Below, in pieces: positions 1 through 9,390 of a stretch of 64,000 nt of DNA. This DNA is from Isoptericola variabilis 225 (GTDB lineage: Bacteria; Actinomycetota; Actinomycetes; Actinomycetales; Cellulomonadaceae), in NCBI RefSeq assembly GCF_000215105.1, contig NC_015588.1, forward strand, positions 2,604,001 to 2,668,000, read 5' to 3'. How positions within the stretch are numbered: position 1 is the first letter of the stretch; each line of letters opens with the position of its first letter. The notes under the pieces were generated by a model. It saw only the letters and a list, made by a program, of their open reading frames with translations. It was not told the origin of the DNA and ran no database searches. The translations under genes were made by a program, and so were the position numbers.

Positions 1-3000
1 CGCCCGCCTCGACCGCCGGGGCCCGGCGCCCGTCGACGGTGGCGGTCCAGCCGGCGTCGGCCGCGGCGGCGAGCACGAGCGTGCGCCCCTCGGGGCCCTC
101 GGGGTCCAGCCGGCCCCTGGCCTCGACGCCGTCCGCGGCGAGCGTGGCGACCGCGTCGTGCGGGGCGTCCGGCGTCGGCGCCGCGCTCAGGACGGTCGCC
201 CACCCCGACGGCGGACCGTCGGGCTGCACGCGCCACACGCGCGCGCCGTCCTCGGTCACGCGCGTGAGGCCGCTGACGAGGTCGAGCGTGGTGACGAGCT
301 CGGGGTCGCCGCCGGGCGGGACCTGCACCGCACCGACGCCGAGCTGCGCGAGCCGCTCGGCCAGGTCGGGCGCGGTGCCGACCACGAGGTCGGCCACGAC
401 GGCCCGGAGCAGGCCGGTCGCGGGCCGGTCGGGAGCCGCGAGGAGCCCCGCCGCGCGCGCGTGCACGACGGTCGAGGAGTCCTGGAGCCGCGACCCGTCG
501 GCGTGCAGGAGCGTGTAGCCCACGACGGCGTCGTCGCCCCGGTCGAGCTGCAGCACCGTGGCCGCGCGCGGGGGCGCCTGGACCTGCTGCCCTACGGCGG
601 GGACGAGCGGCTCGGCCTCGGCCCGCAGCGCGGCCACCCGGCCCTGCTCGCCCGACGTGGCGTGCAGCGCCCACGACGTCGCGGTCGCGGCGGGCAGCAG
701 GAGGGCGGTCGCGGCGAGCGCACCCCACGCGGCCCCCCGCAGCCGGACCGGCCACGCGGGCTCGGCGTCGCCGTCGGCGGGCGTCCGCGCCTCCGCGTGC
801 GGGTCGGCGGCGTGCGGGTCGACGACGTCGGGACGCCGGTGCGACCGGTCGACGGCGTGCAGCGCCGCGGCGCCGAGCCCGAGCAGGAGGACGGACTGGC
901 CGGCGCCCGGCCAGCCGGTCACCGGTGCAGGCTCGCCGTCGGGCCCGGGCGCGCCGGCGACCGTCGTGGCGACCGCGAGGATCGCCGCAGCCAGGCCGAG
1001 CGCCGCGCCGAACCAGGCGAGCCGCACGCCGCCGGCGCCGCGGGCACGCAGCAGCGCGACGGTCGCGAGGACGAGCACGAAGGCGCCCGGGAGCCACGGC
1101 CCGTAGGCACCGACGAGCCCCGCGAGGCCGCCTGCGTCACCGAGCCACCGCGCGAACCAGCCACCGGTCCCGGCGGCGTCGCCGGGCAGGCCCACGAGGA
1201 GCTCGAGGCCGTCGGGCGAGCCCACGGGCACCTGCGGCGCGCCCGGCTCGGCGAGCAGGAGCCGCCAGCCGCCGTCGGACCACGTCGACGCGACGTGCAC
1301 CCAGAACGGGGCCCCGACGGCGAGCGCCGGCAGCGGCGCGACGAGCAGGTAGCGGCGGTGACGTCGGACGACGAGCGCGGACGCGAGCAGCACCACGACG
1401 GCGAGCGGCAGGAGCACGGGGGCCCCGCACACCGCGACGGCGAGCAGCAGGCCTGCGGCACCGAGGGCGCCGAGCGAGCCGCGGCGCTGCTCGGTCGCAC
1501 GCAGCGCGAGCGCGGTCGGCACCTGCTCGCCAGAGCGCGGGTCGGTGCGCAGCTCCGGCAGGTCGACGACGTCCCGGGCGTGCGCGCCGACGGCGCGCAG
1601 GAGCGCGACGAGGACCCACGGCAGCGCGAGGTGCGCGACGACGGCGCCGAGCCGGCCGCTGCCGAGCCCCGCGAGGACGCCGGGCGGGCGGCCCCACGCA
1701 AGCCGCGGCCGCCGCGGGGGCCACGGCGAAGCGCGTGACCGTCCGGGCGCGAAACCAGCCCCCCAGCGGGGCGAGCGGCAGGGCGGCGACCACGAGCGCG
1801 TTCACCGCGGTCTGCACCGACCCGCCGACGAGCGCGGTCAGGGCCGTGAGCGGGAGCAGCAGGGGGTCGGCGGGTGCGGCGGCCCCGAGCCCGTCGCGCA
1901 CCCATCCCGACGTCGCGGCGTCGGCGAGGTCGCCGAGCGTGCCGGGGGCCGGCAGCAGCGCTCCCCCGACGACGCGCCCGCCGGCCGCGAGCACGCCCTG
2001 CCACGACCCGAACAGCACGACGGCGAGCGCCACCACGGCGAGCACGACGAGCGCGAGCGCGGTCCGCCGGGCGTGCGCCAGCCGACGCAGCTCCGCGCGC
2101 TCGAGCTCGCTCGGCGACCACCGGTTGCGGTACGCCTCCGCGCGCGAGAGGCGGCGGTCGCGACGCTCGGCCACGACCTCGCGCCACGTCCCGAGCAGCG
2201 GCCGCAGGACGCGCCGCGGGCACGTCGCCGTCCGCGCGGCCTGCCGTCGGGCGCGCGCGAGAGGCACGACCCGCAGCACGGTCGCGAGCGGCGCGACGAG
2301 CTCGTCCCGTGCCTGGGCGGGCCGCTTGAGCGCGAGCCGGTACATCGCCGCGAACGGCGCCCACACCACCATCGCGAGCACGAGCACCGGCACGAGGGGC
2401 AGCGGGGCGAAGACGAGGCGCTGGTAGAGCTGGGCGCGCCGGCGCGCGTACTCGGAGGCGTGCAGCCCGCGCGACCGCGCCCCGGGGCGCTCGCGCAGCC
2501 CGAGCAGCGACGCCTGGGCGTGGTGCACCACGGCCTCGGGCACGACGACGACGCGGTGCCCCGCGAGCCGCGCCCGCCGGCACAGGTCCAGGCTGTCGCC
2601 GAACGGCCCGACCTCGGGGTCGGTCCCGCCGAGGGCGTCCCACACGGCCCGGCGCACGAGCGCGCCCGCGAGGCCGACCGCGAGGACGTCCTCGCGCGCG
2701 TCGTGCTGCCCCTGGTCGATCTCGGTCCTGTCGATGCCCGTCATGCGCCGGCCGAGCGGCGAGACCGTGTACCCGACCTCGGCGAGCAGGCCCGTGCCGT
2801 CGCCAGGCTCGAGAGGGCGGCCGGCGCCGTCGACCGGCCAGCTGCGCTGCTTGCACCCGGCGACGGCGACCGCGCCCGAGTGCTCGACGGCGCGCAGCAG
2901 CCGGGCGAGCGCGTCGGGGGCGGGCGCCGAGTCGTCGTGGAGGAGCCAGAGCCAGCCGTCCTCGGGCCCGCCGACCGCGGCGAGCGCGGCGTCGACCGCG

Positions 3001-3323
3001 GTGCCGAAGCTGCGGGACCCGCCCGCCGCGACGTACCGGGCGCCGCCGAGCGTGAGGTCGGTGTGCAGACCGGTCGAGCGCGACGCGTCGACGTCGACGA
3101 CCACGACGTCGTCGGGCACGCGGGACTGGGCGGCGACCGCCTCGAGCGTCGCGGCGAGGAACGGGCTGTTCCCCCGCGTGACCACGACGGCCGTCACGGT
3201 CACGCGGACGGGCAGCGCGCCGGTCACGGCCGACACGACGTCGAGGGCCGCGTCGTCGCGCGCGGCCCCGCCCCGCGTCGGGTGCACCTGGGTCGTGTCG
3301 GCAGCAGTCATCCTGCCCGCCAT
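1..3323 (-). CDS. Large membrane glycosyltransferase, family 2; partial and frameshifted
   Basis: Residues about 50-290 form a GT2 (GT-A) domain: a VTAVVVTRG strand, a WLLHDD motif where the DXD normally sits, and a DSLDLCRRARLAGHRV acceptor-side segment. Several hydrophobic segments follow. The frame that starts at 3323 turns into Arg/Pro-rich nonsense after about 1720 and stops at 1137. A different minus frame is open and sensible (AWGRPPGVLAGLGSGRLGAV and so on) from about 1700 to base 1, ending in a GWTATVDG motif common near the C-terminus of such proteins. One extra base, probably in the five-G run at 1716-1720, would explain this. The gene runs off the left edge. The start is either 3323 or 3311; neither has a good ribosome site. 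It follows whiB2 on the same strand by 57 bases. Substrate unknown; polymer glycosylation at the membrane is inferred from the locus. Confidence 0.75.
1716..1720 (-). other. Probable single-base frameshift site
   Basis: Five Gs on the plus strand (five Cs in the coding sense). Removing one C joins the N-terminal reading frame to the frame carrying the C-terminal half. A sequencing or assembly error in a homopolymer is as likely as a real mutation. Confidence 0.5.
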
Positions 3324-3380
3324 GATGCGTGGCGACCCGCCGGGTGCGTGGGATCTCGGGTCAGCGCGTGTCGGCGACCG

Positions 3381-3713
3381 TCAGACGGCGCGACGCTTGA
3401 GCTTGCGCCGCTCCCGCTCCGACAGGCCGCCCCAGATGCCGAAGCGCTCGTCGTTCGCCAGCGCGTAGTCCAGGCACTCGGCCCGGACCTCGCAGGAGGC
3501 GCACACCTTCTTGGCCTCGCGCGTGGACCCGCCCTTCTCCGGGAAGAAGGCCTCCGGGTCGGTCTGGGCGCACAGGGCTCGTTCCTGCCACCCCAGGAGA
3601 GTCTCGTCCTCGACCGGCTGCCCGAACAGCGGCAGCACCGCCGCCACGCGCTCCGGCTCACGTGCCGCGTCAGACGGGAAGGCCCCCTCGTCCCCATCCA
3701 GCAAGTTCCACAT
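3381..3713 (-). CDS. whiB2: WhiB-family Fe-S transcription factor, WhiB2-like
   Basis: This is a 110-residue WhiB protein. It shows the four-cysteine cluster pattern (RALCAQ, then VCASCEVRAEC), the GIWGG turn and a basic tail (RERRKLKRR). WhiB proteins bind a [4Fe-4S] cluster and work with the principal sigma factor; WhiB2/WhmD members control septation and cell division. The sequence around WQERALCAQTDPEAFFPEKG fits the WhiB2 branch. An ATG at 3728 is also in frame, but a GGAGGGG ribosome site sits about 7 bases before the ATG at 3713, so 3713 is preferred. It is divergent from the TIGR03089 gene and upstream of the large GT2 gene. The near-consensus promoter at 3758-3786 would leave a leader of about 40 bases. 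Confidence 0.9.
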   Translation of the reverse strand: MWNLLDGDEGAFPSDAAREPERVAAVLPLFGQPVEDETLLGWQERALCAQTDPEAFFPEKGGSTREAKKVCASCEVRAECLDYALANDERFGIWGGLSERERRKLKRRAV

Positions 3714-3757
3714 GGCGTGCCCCTCCATGCCGTCCTCAGGGAAACTGCATACCTGGA

Positions 3758-3786
3758 ATTACACGCGTGTCTTTCGAGTCCGTCAA
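3758..3786 (-). promoter_or_regulatory. whiB2 promoter, near-consensus sigma-70 type
   Basis: On the minus strand TTGACG (3786-3781) and TGTAAT (3763-3758) are separated by exactly 17 bases. This is an unusually good match to the vegetative consensus for such a G+C-rich genome and points toward whiB2. Confidence 0.6.
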
Positions 3787-3866
3787 GCCGAAATGTGCTA
3801 GCGGTGCCGATCTCCACGGGCCATTCACACCGTTTCACCCCGTCGGAGAATCCGTCTTCTCGGGCC

Positions 3867-3872
3867 TATACC
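3867..3872 (+). promoter_or_regulatory. Leaderless -10 element for the TIGR03089 gene
   Basis: TATACC lies 8 bases before the GTG at 3881, and no ribosome site precedes that GTG. Transcription would begin at about the start codon. Confidence 0.5.
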
Positions 3873-3880
3873 CTGAAGTC

Positions 3881-4630
3881 GTGAACTTTGCATCCCGAGC
3901 GCCGCGCACGGTGACCGATCTCATGAACCTCCTGGTCAGAGAGCCGGGGCGCCCTCGTCTGACGTGGTACGGACCACAGGGGGAACGCGTCGAGCTCTCC
4001 GGTGCCGTCCTGCAGAACTGGGTGAGCAAGACGGTGAATCTCCTCGTCGAGGAGTTCGACGCCGGACCGGGCACCCGGGTGATTCTCGATCTTCCCGTGC
4101 ACTGGCGGGGAGTGCTCTGGTCGCTCGGCTCCTGGGCCTGCGGCGCGACCGTCGTCGTCGCGGACCCGCAGGGTCCGGCCGAGGGGTCGGGCGACGTCGT
4201 CGTGTCCGCGCGTCCCGGGTCGTGGGCCGGTTCGCGCGCGGAGCTGGTCGCCGTCGCCCTGCCGGCGCTCGCGCGCCGCTTCGACGGCGACCTGCCGCCC
4301 GGCGCGATCGACGCCGCCGCGGCCGTCATGACCTACGGCGACGTCGTCGCGTGGGCGCCCGAGCCCGATCTCGGGGCCGCGGCGCTCGAGGCGCCCGGGG
4401 GCGAGCCGGTGGTCCACGGCGAGCTGCTCACCCGCGCGTCCGCGGGGGCGCAGGGCGCACGCGTGCTGGTCGAGGGCGACCGCCCCGCCACCGTCGTGCT
4501 GCGCGAGCTGCTCGACGTGTGGGCCGCCGACGGGTCCGCGGTGCTTCTCGGGGCCGAGACCGCCGCCGAGCTCCGCGCGGACGCGGGCCGGCGCGAGCGG
4601 CTCCTGGAGAGCGAGCGCGTCACTCGCTGA
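3881..4630 (+). CDS. TIGR03089 family protein
   Basis: A 249-residue protein of the uncharacterised actinobacterial family TIGR03089. It opens with the typical stretch ...LLVREPGRPRLTWYGP followed by GERVELSG and WVSKTVNLLVEE. The fold looks like a shortened N-terminal part of an AMP-binding (acyl-CoA synthetase) enzyme, with no P-loop or adenylation core visible, so catalysis is doubtful. In actinobacteria it is usually found close to the LCP, whiB2 and rml genes, as here. The GTG at 3881 is chosen because a -10 hexamer lies 8 bases before it; GTG 3911 and ATG 3923 are in-frame alternatives. Function unknown. Confidence 0.8.
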   Translation: MNFASRAPRTVTDLMNLLVREPGRPRLTWYGPQGERVELSGAVLQNWVSKTVNLLVEEFDAGPGTRVILDLPVHWRGVLWSLGSWACGATVVVADPQGPAEGSGDVVVSARPGSWAGSRAELVAVALPALARRFDGDLPPGAIDAAAAVMTYGDVVAWAPEPDLGAAALEAPGGEPVVHGELLTRASAGAQGARVLVEGDRPATVVLRELLDVWAADGSAVLLGAETAAELRADAGRRERLLESERVTR

Positions 4631-4718
4631 CGCACACGCCGCCCCGCTTCTCATCTTCGCCTCATGAACGCGCCGTAGCGTTCGGCTGTCCGTGCACCGA
4701 ACGTCCGGGGAGCGCACA

Positions 4719-5434
4719 GTGAGGATCGCACGTCGAGCCGCCGAGGTCCTCGGCGTGCGACGCGGGCCCGCCGCCGGGCTCCTGGTCATGTGCCTGTCCG
4801 TCGTCGCGGTGCTCGCCGCGGCGCACCTCGGCCACACCGTCGTGGGCAGGCCCGGGGACCCGGGCTTCAACCTGGGCCAGGAGCGCGGCTTCGGCGAGGT
4901 CTTCTTCATGATCATGACGATCTGGACGACGGCGCTGCTGGTCCTGCTCGCCGCACGGACGAGGTCGCTCCTCCTGGCCGGCTGGGCCGTCGCGTTCACC
5001 TACCTCTTCGTGGACGACTGGTTCACCGTGCACGAGCGCGCGGTGCGCTGCTCGGCGGGCGGTTCGGCTTCCCGCCGTACGTGGGCGAGCTCGTGTGGCT
5101 GGCCGGCGTCGCGGCGGCCGTCGGCATCGTCGTGCTGGTTCTCCACCTGCGCACGCGTGGCCTCCCACGGGCCCTCTCCGCGGTCCTCGTGGCGCTCGCA
5201 GCGGCTCTCTTCGCGTGCGGCGTGATCATCGACTACCTCCACGCGGCGGTGTCCACCCCGGCCCTGGACCCGTACGTGACGCTCCTCGAGGACGGCGGCG
5301 AGATCGCGATGATGAGCCTCGTCGTGGCGTTCCTGTTCGGGGTCGCGTTCGTCGACCACCGCCCCGAGCTCCGAGGCCGGTGGGCCCGCCTCTCCGGGCA
5401 CGCACCGACCTCGTCCGGGCGCGAGACCGCCTGA
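4719..5434 (+). CDS. Polytopic membrane protein of unknown function, frameshifted
   Basis: The N-terminal part (two clear membrane segments, then LVDDWFTVHERA-like acidic motif) is read from GTG 4719, which has GGGGAG 6 bases upstream; GTG 4692 is in frame but lacks a site. From about 5042 that frame degenerates, while the +1 neighbour frame continues with GRFGFPPYVGELVW and three more membrane segments to a stop at 5434. One missing base near 5041-5045 (a G in gcgcggtgcg) would give one protein of about 238 residues with five or six membrane helices. The conserved acidic/His stretch (DDWFTVHE) and a later LLEDGGE are the only polar motifs inside the membrane region. I do not recognise a function. 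It converges with the methyltransferase gene. Confidence 0.6.
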
Positions 5435-5446
5435 CCGGGCCGCGCC

Positions 5447-6205
5447 TCAGAGCTCGGCGGCGGGCCGGCGGCCCCAGACGACCAGACCCGTCCCCGTCCG
5501 GGGGAACGCCCGCTGCAGCTTCCGGAACGGCCACGTCCCGGCGCGCGTCACGAGGCCGGCGAGAGGCGTGGACGGCTGGAAGAGGCGCCCGCTGCGCGCG
5601 GTCCGGTCCGTGACGGACGCGCCGTCGGACTCCAGCCGGTGCCGGGCGATCTGGTTCCGCACGACCTCGAGCACGTACCCCAGAGGCATCCCGTAGAGGC
5701 GCTGGCCGACGTCGACGAGCCCCGCGTCCCCGAGCAGCGCACCGAGGCTCGGAGGGTCGTAGCGCCGGAAGTGACCGACCGCCCGGTCCATGGGCCCGTA
5801 CCGGTCCTGCCACGCGGGCGTGGAGATGAGGAGCAGCCCCCCGGGGCGCAGCCGGTCGACCCACGCGGCGAGCGCCGCCCGGTCGTCCTCGATGTGCTCG
5901 AGGACCTCGAACGCGCACACGACGTCGAACCCGTCGGCGCCCATCAGGCCCTCGACCGACCCGTGCACCACCTGCCCCGGGACGCCGGCGTGCTCGAGCC
6001 GCTGCCTGGCGACCTGCGCGCTCGTCCCGTCGAGCTCGACGCCGGTCCAGTCGTACCCGGCGGCCGCGAGACGCACGCCGACCGCGCCCTGACCGCAGCC
6101 GATCTCCAGCACGCGCGCCGGAGGAGCGGGCATGGCGCGTCTGACGACCTCCCATCGGAGACTGCCGTACAACGTGAGCGGGGGCAGAGCCGGCGCGGTC
6201 ACCAT
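5447..6205 (-). CDS. Class I SAM-dependent methyltransferase
   Basis: A 252-residue Rossmann-type methyltransferase. Motif I is RVLEIGCGQGAVGVRLA, the acidic end of strand 2 is GVELD, and the motif IV/V region shows DVVCAFEVLEHIEDD and LRPGGLLLISTP. Such UbiE/Methyltransf_11-like enzymes methylate small molecules, sugars or lipids; its place among glycan genes suggests a sugar or carrier-linked substrate, which is inference. GTG 6214 lies upstream in frame, but TAGGGT at 6218-6213 puts transcription start at the ATG 6205, so that start is chosen. The end of the gene is 12 bases from the convergent membrane-protein gene. Confidence 0.8.
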   Translation of the reverse strand: MVTAPALPPLTLYGSLRWEVVRRAMPAPPARVLEIGCGQGAVGVRLAAAGYDWTGVELDGTSAQVARQRLEHAGVPGQVVHGSVEGLMGADGFDVVCAFEVLEHIEDDRAALAAWVDRLRPGGLLLISTPAWQDRYGPMDRAVGHFRRYDPPSLGALLGDAGLVDVGQRLYGMPLGYVLEVVRNQIARHRLESDGASVTDRTARSGRLFQPSTPLAGLVTRAGTWPFRKLQRAFPRTGTGLVVWGRRPAAEL

Positions 6206-6212
6206 GCCATGC

Positions 6213-6218
6213 ACCCTA
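6213..6218 (-). promoter_or_regulatory. Leaderless -10 element for the methyltransferase gene
   Basis: TAGGGT on the minus strand ends 7 bases before ATG 6205. No ribosome site is present in the 7-base interval. Confidence 0.5.
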
Positions 6219-6259
6219 GGGGCGGCGCGGTCTCGTCACCCGGTGCTTGCCCGGTGTGG

Positions 6260-7894
6260 TCACGACCCGGTCCCGCCGTCCGTCGCGGCGGACCGGACCG
6301 ACCGTGCGGCGACGACGCTCCACCGCACGACCGCAACCGACGCGGCGAGACCGGCGAGCGCGCCCACCGCGAGCACGACGGCCACCTGGCCGCCCGTGAG
6401 CGGGCTCCAGGCGAGCCACCGGTCCACCGCGTCGCCCGCGCTCTCCCCCGAGCCCCTGTACATCGTCTCCAGTCCCCACCACAGGCCGACGACGGCCACG
6501 AGCAGCGACACCAGCGCGGCGACCGGCACGGCGACCGCGCACCGGCGCGAGGACCGGCCGAGGACCTGCCACACGGCGACCGCGGCCACGACCGCGAGAG
6601 CGGCGAGCGCGCCGAACACGTACCGGCCCTGGAGCGCCACGAGGACGCCCGTCTCCGCGTGGTAGTCGAGCGCGTTGTACAGGACCCCCGACGCGAGCGC
6701 CAGGGGCATGAGGAGGAGCGCGGCTGCGGCGCGCCGCGCGCCCGGCACGGTGAGGACGACCGCTCCTGCCGCGACGAGCAGCGTGGACCCGAGCACGACG
6801 AAGTCGCCGTCGAGCCGGACCTCGAGCCACCCGAGCTGTCCGAAGAACGACTGGGCGATGCGTCCGACCGCCAGCGGGAAGGCCTCGTCGTCGGGGACCT
6901 GCGCGAGCAGCGTGAGGTCCCGTGCACGGCCGGCGGGCTGGACCACCCCGAGCGTGAGGACGTTGCGCACCCACCACCAGCCGCCGACGACGAGAGCAAC
7001 GAGCAGCGACAGGGCGCACCCGACGGCGCGCGCACGCCACGGTTGACGGGGCGCCAGGGCGTACGCGGCCACCACCGTCGGGATCGCGAACGCGACCATG
7101 ACCTTGGCGAGGAGGCCGACGCCGAGCGCCGCGCCCAGCACGACGGCCGTGCGCGGGCGCAGGTCGCCCGTCACCACGCGCACCGCGAGGTAGGTCACGA
7201 GGGCGCACGCGGGGACGACCAGGGCGTCGTTGTTGACCGCGCCCATGATGTGGCCCACCTGCGGCACCAGCATGGGCAACGGGGCCGCGAGCAGCGCGGC
7301 CGAGCGCGACCCGGTCAGCCGGAGGGCGGACGCGGCGGCCAGCGGCACGGTGGCCGCGAAGAGCAGCGCGTCGAGCACCCGCAGCGCGAGCATCGCCTCG
7401 TCCCAGCGCCCGTCGGCCGTCCCGGTCACGTGCAACCATGCGGCGCCGATCGCGTAGTACAACGGCGGGTGCTGGGTCATCTGGTCGATCTCGGCGTCGG
7501 AGCCCGGCGGAGGCAGCGCGTTCTCCGGCGTGATACGCGCCCTGTCCTCGCGCGGGATGGGCACGACGTCGACGAACTGCCGTACGTCGTCGCGCACCGT
7601 GTAGCGGCCCGGAAGGTCGGCCGGGTACGCCGCCTCCTCGACCGCCTGCTCGATGACCGGCGAGAACCGGGCACCGCCTGGCGGGGGCCAGCCCCCACCG
7701 TAGGCGACGCGCAGCACGCTGTTCACGTGGTTCTGCTCGTCCGGCGACCGGAACGCCGGCGTGACGACCGCCCACAGGAACGTCCACACTGCCACGAGCA
7801 GCGTCAGCGCGGCGAGGGTTCGGCGGTAGGAACGGTGCTCCGACGTCGAGATCCCGGCCGTCACCGCACCGGCATCCGCCGTGTCACGCGTCAC
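6260..7894 (-). CDS. DUF2142-like polytopic membrane protein, putative GT-C glycosyltransferase
   Basis: A 544-residue protein with about 11 membrane helices. After the first helix an FRSPDEQNHVN segment matches the acidic motif of the first external loop in DUF2142/GT-C proteins, and MTQHPPLYY follows in the same loop. GT-C enzymes use polyprenyl-phosphate sugars outside the membrane, so a role in decorating a lipid-linked or exported glycan is likely but not shown. The GTG at 7894 is the first plausible start; it has no clear ribosome site. A second protein of the same type is encoded at 24870-26441. Confidence 0.65.
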   Translation of the reverse strand: MTRDTADAGAVTAGISTSEHRSYRRTLAALTLLVAVWTFLWAVVTPAFRSPDEQNHVNSVLRVAYGGGWPPPGGARFSPVIEQAVEEAAYPADLPGRYTVRDDVRQFVDVVPIPREDRARITPENALPPPGSDAEIDQMTQHPPLYYAIGAAWLHVTGTADGRWDEAMLALRVLDALLFAATVPLAAASALRLTGSRSAALLAAPLPMLVPQVGHIMGAVNNDALVVPACALVTYLAVRVVTGDLRPRTAVVLGAALGVGLLAKVMVAFAIPTVVAAYALAPRQPWRARAVGCALSLLVALVVGGWWWVRNVLTLGVVQPAGRARDLTLLAQVPDDEAFPLAVGRIAQSFFGQLGWLEVRLDGDFVVLGSTLLVAAGAVVLTVPGARRAAAALLLMPLALASGVLYNALDYHAETGVLVALQGRYVFGALAALAVVAAVAVWQVLGRSSRRCAVAVPVAALVSLLVAVVGLWWGLETMYRGSGESAGDAVDRWLAWSPLTGGQVAVVLAVGALAGLAASVAVVRWSVVAARSVRSAATDGGTGS

Positions 7895-7960
7895 GGTCGA
7901 CAGTGTTCCAGATGTCGGGGCACTGGCATGCCGAGCGGGGCGCGTGGCCTCGCCGCAGGC

Positions 7961-9274
7961 TCAGCGGCGCCCGAGCGCGCGGTACGTCCAGCCGGCCGCC
8001 GTCCACGCCTCGCGGTCGAGCGCGTTGCGGCCGTCGAGCACGGTGCGCCGCGCGACGAGCTCGCCGGCGCGGACGGGGTCGAGCTCGCGGAACTGCCGCC
8101 ACTCCGTCAGCACGAGCACGGCGTCGGCGTCGCGCAGCGCGTCCTCGACGTCCTGCTCGTAGTGGAGCTGCGGCTGACGGCGCCGCGCGTTCTCGATCGC
8201 CTCGGGGTCCGTGACGGTGACGCGCGCGCCCAGCTGCCCGAGCCGCGCCGCGACGTCGAGCGCCGGCGAGTCGCGGATGTCGTCGCTGTCGGGCTTGAAG
8301 GCCGCACCGAGCACGGCGATGCGCGCGCCCTCGACAGACCCCCCGAGCACCTCGGTGGCCAGGTCGACCATGCGGGCACGCCGGCGGTTGTTGATGTCGT
8401 CGACGTCCGCGAGGAACTCGACGGCGTCGCCCGCGCCGAGCTCGCCGGCCCGTGCCATGAACGCCCGGATGTCCTTGGGCAGGCAGCCGCCGCCGAACCC
8501 GAGCCCGGCGTTGAGGAAGCGGCGGCCGATGCGGGCGTCGTGGCCGATCGCGTCCGCGAGCTGCGTCACGTCGCCGCCCGCGACCTCGCACAGCTCGGCC
8601 ATCGCGTTGATGAAGGAGATCTTCGTGGCGAGGAACGAGTTCGCCGCCACCTTGACGAGCTCCGCGGTGGGGTAGTCGGTGACGATCCGCGGGATTCCCT
8701 CGGACAGCGGGGTCGCGTACACCTCGTCGAGCAGGGCGGCGGCGCGCTCGCCGCGCTCGCCGTCGGGCACGCCGTAGACGATGCGGTCCGGGTGCAGCGT
8801 GTCCTTGACGGCGAAGCCCTCGCGGAGGAACTCCGGGTTCCAGGCGAGGATCGCCCCGGGCTGCGCGCCGGCGACGACGTCCGCGAGCCGTGCGGCCGTG
8901 CCGACGGGGACGGTCGACTTGCCGACGACGAGGTCGTCGGGGCCGAGGTGCTTCGCGAGCTCGGAGACCGCCGCGTCGACGTACGTGAGGTCGGCGGCGT
9001 AGCCGTCCGCGGACTGCGGCGTGCCCACGCAGACGAAGTGCACCCGGGCGCCCGCGACGTCGGCCATGTCGGTGGTCACCGACAGGCGGCCGGTCTCGCC
9101 CACCTCCGTGAGGAGGTCCTCGAGCCCGGGCTCGAAGAAGGGCGACTTGCCGGCGGCGAGCGCCTCGACCTTCGACGCGTCCACGTCCACGCCGACCACG
9201 TCGTGCCCGAGCTTCGCCATGCTCGCCGCATGCACCGCCCCGAGGTACCCGAGGCCGATCACCGAGATCCTCAC
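7961..9274 (-). CDS. ugd: UDP-glucose 6-dehydrogenase
   Basis: A 437-residue enzyme that oxidises UDP-glucose to UDP-glucuronate with NAD+. The N-terminal Rossmann motif is MRISVIGLGYLG, and the catalytic cysteine lies in GFGGGCLPKDIRAF, followed by the C-terminal UDP-binding domain (LGAAFKPDSDDIRDSPAL). Length and motif order are typical of the UDP-glucose/GDP-mannose dehydrogenase family. It starts at GTG 9274 with an AAAGG site 9 bases upstream and is divergent from the rhamnosyltransferase-like gene. Glucuronate for a teichuronic-acid-like or other acidic polymer is the likely use. Confidence 0.93.
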   Translation of the reverse strand: MRISVIGLGYLGAVHAASMAKLGHDVVGVDVDASKVEALAAGKSPFFEPGLEDLLTEVGETGRLSVTTDMADVAGARVHFVCVGTPQSADGYAADLTYVDAAVSELAKHLGPDDLVVGKSTVPVGTAARLADVVAGAQPGAILAWNPEFLREGFAVKDTLHPDRIVYGVPDGERGERAAALLDEVYATPLSEGIPRIVTDYPTAELVKVAANSFLATKISFINAMAELCEVAGGDVTQLADAIGHDARIGRRFLNAGLGFGGGCLPKDIRAFMARAGELGAGDAVEFLADVDDINNRRRARMVDLATEVLGGSVEGARIAVLGAAFKPDSDDIRDSPALDVAARLGQLGARVTVTDPEAIENARRRQPQLHYEQDVEDALRDADAVLVLTEWRQFRELDPVRAGELVARRTVLDGRNALDREAWTAAGWTYRALGRR

Positions 9275-9305
9275 CGCTTGCTGCCTTTCACGTGACGACA
9301 GGCAG

Positions 9306-9311
9306 ACGCTA
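9306..9311 (-). promoter_or_regulatory. Candidate -10 element for ugd
   Basis: TAGCGT on the minus strand would give a leader of about 25 bases that contains the AAAGG ribosome site. Confidence 0.35.
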
Positions 9312-9376
9312 CCCGATGCGCCCGGTTCCCCGTAGCCGGGGCACTCCCGCCCGCTCCGGACGACCGACGGCGGCGG

Positions 9377-9382
9377 TAGGCT
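9377..9382 (+). promoter_or_regulatory. Leaderless -10 element for the GT2 gene at 9391
   Basis: TAGGCT ends 8 bases before ATG 9391; no ribosome site lies between. Confidence 0.55.
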
Positions 9383-9390
9383 CCCGCACG

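Noticed and set aside
3713..3728. Earlier ATG for whiB2 at 3728
   Set aside because: Its own sequence ATGGAGGGG contains the ribosome site that serves ATG 3713.
5639..9295. A 1218-codon plus frame across the methyltransferase, DUF2142 and ugd genes
   Set aside because: It is the antisense of three clear genes and has low-complexity Arg/His/Gly composition.
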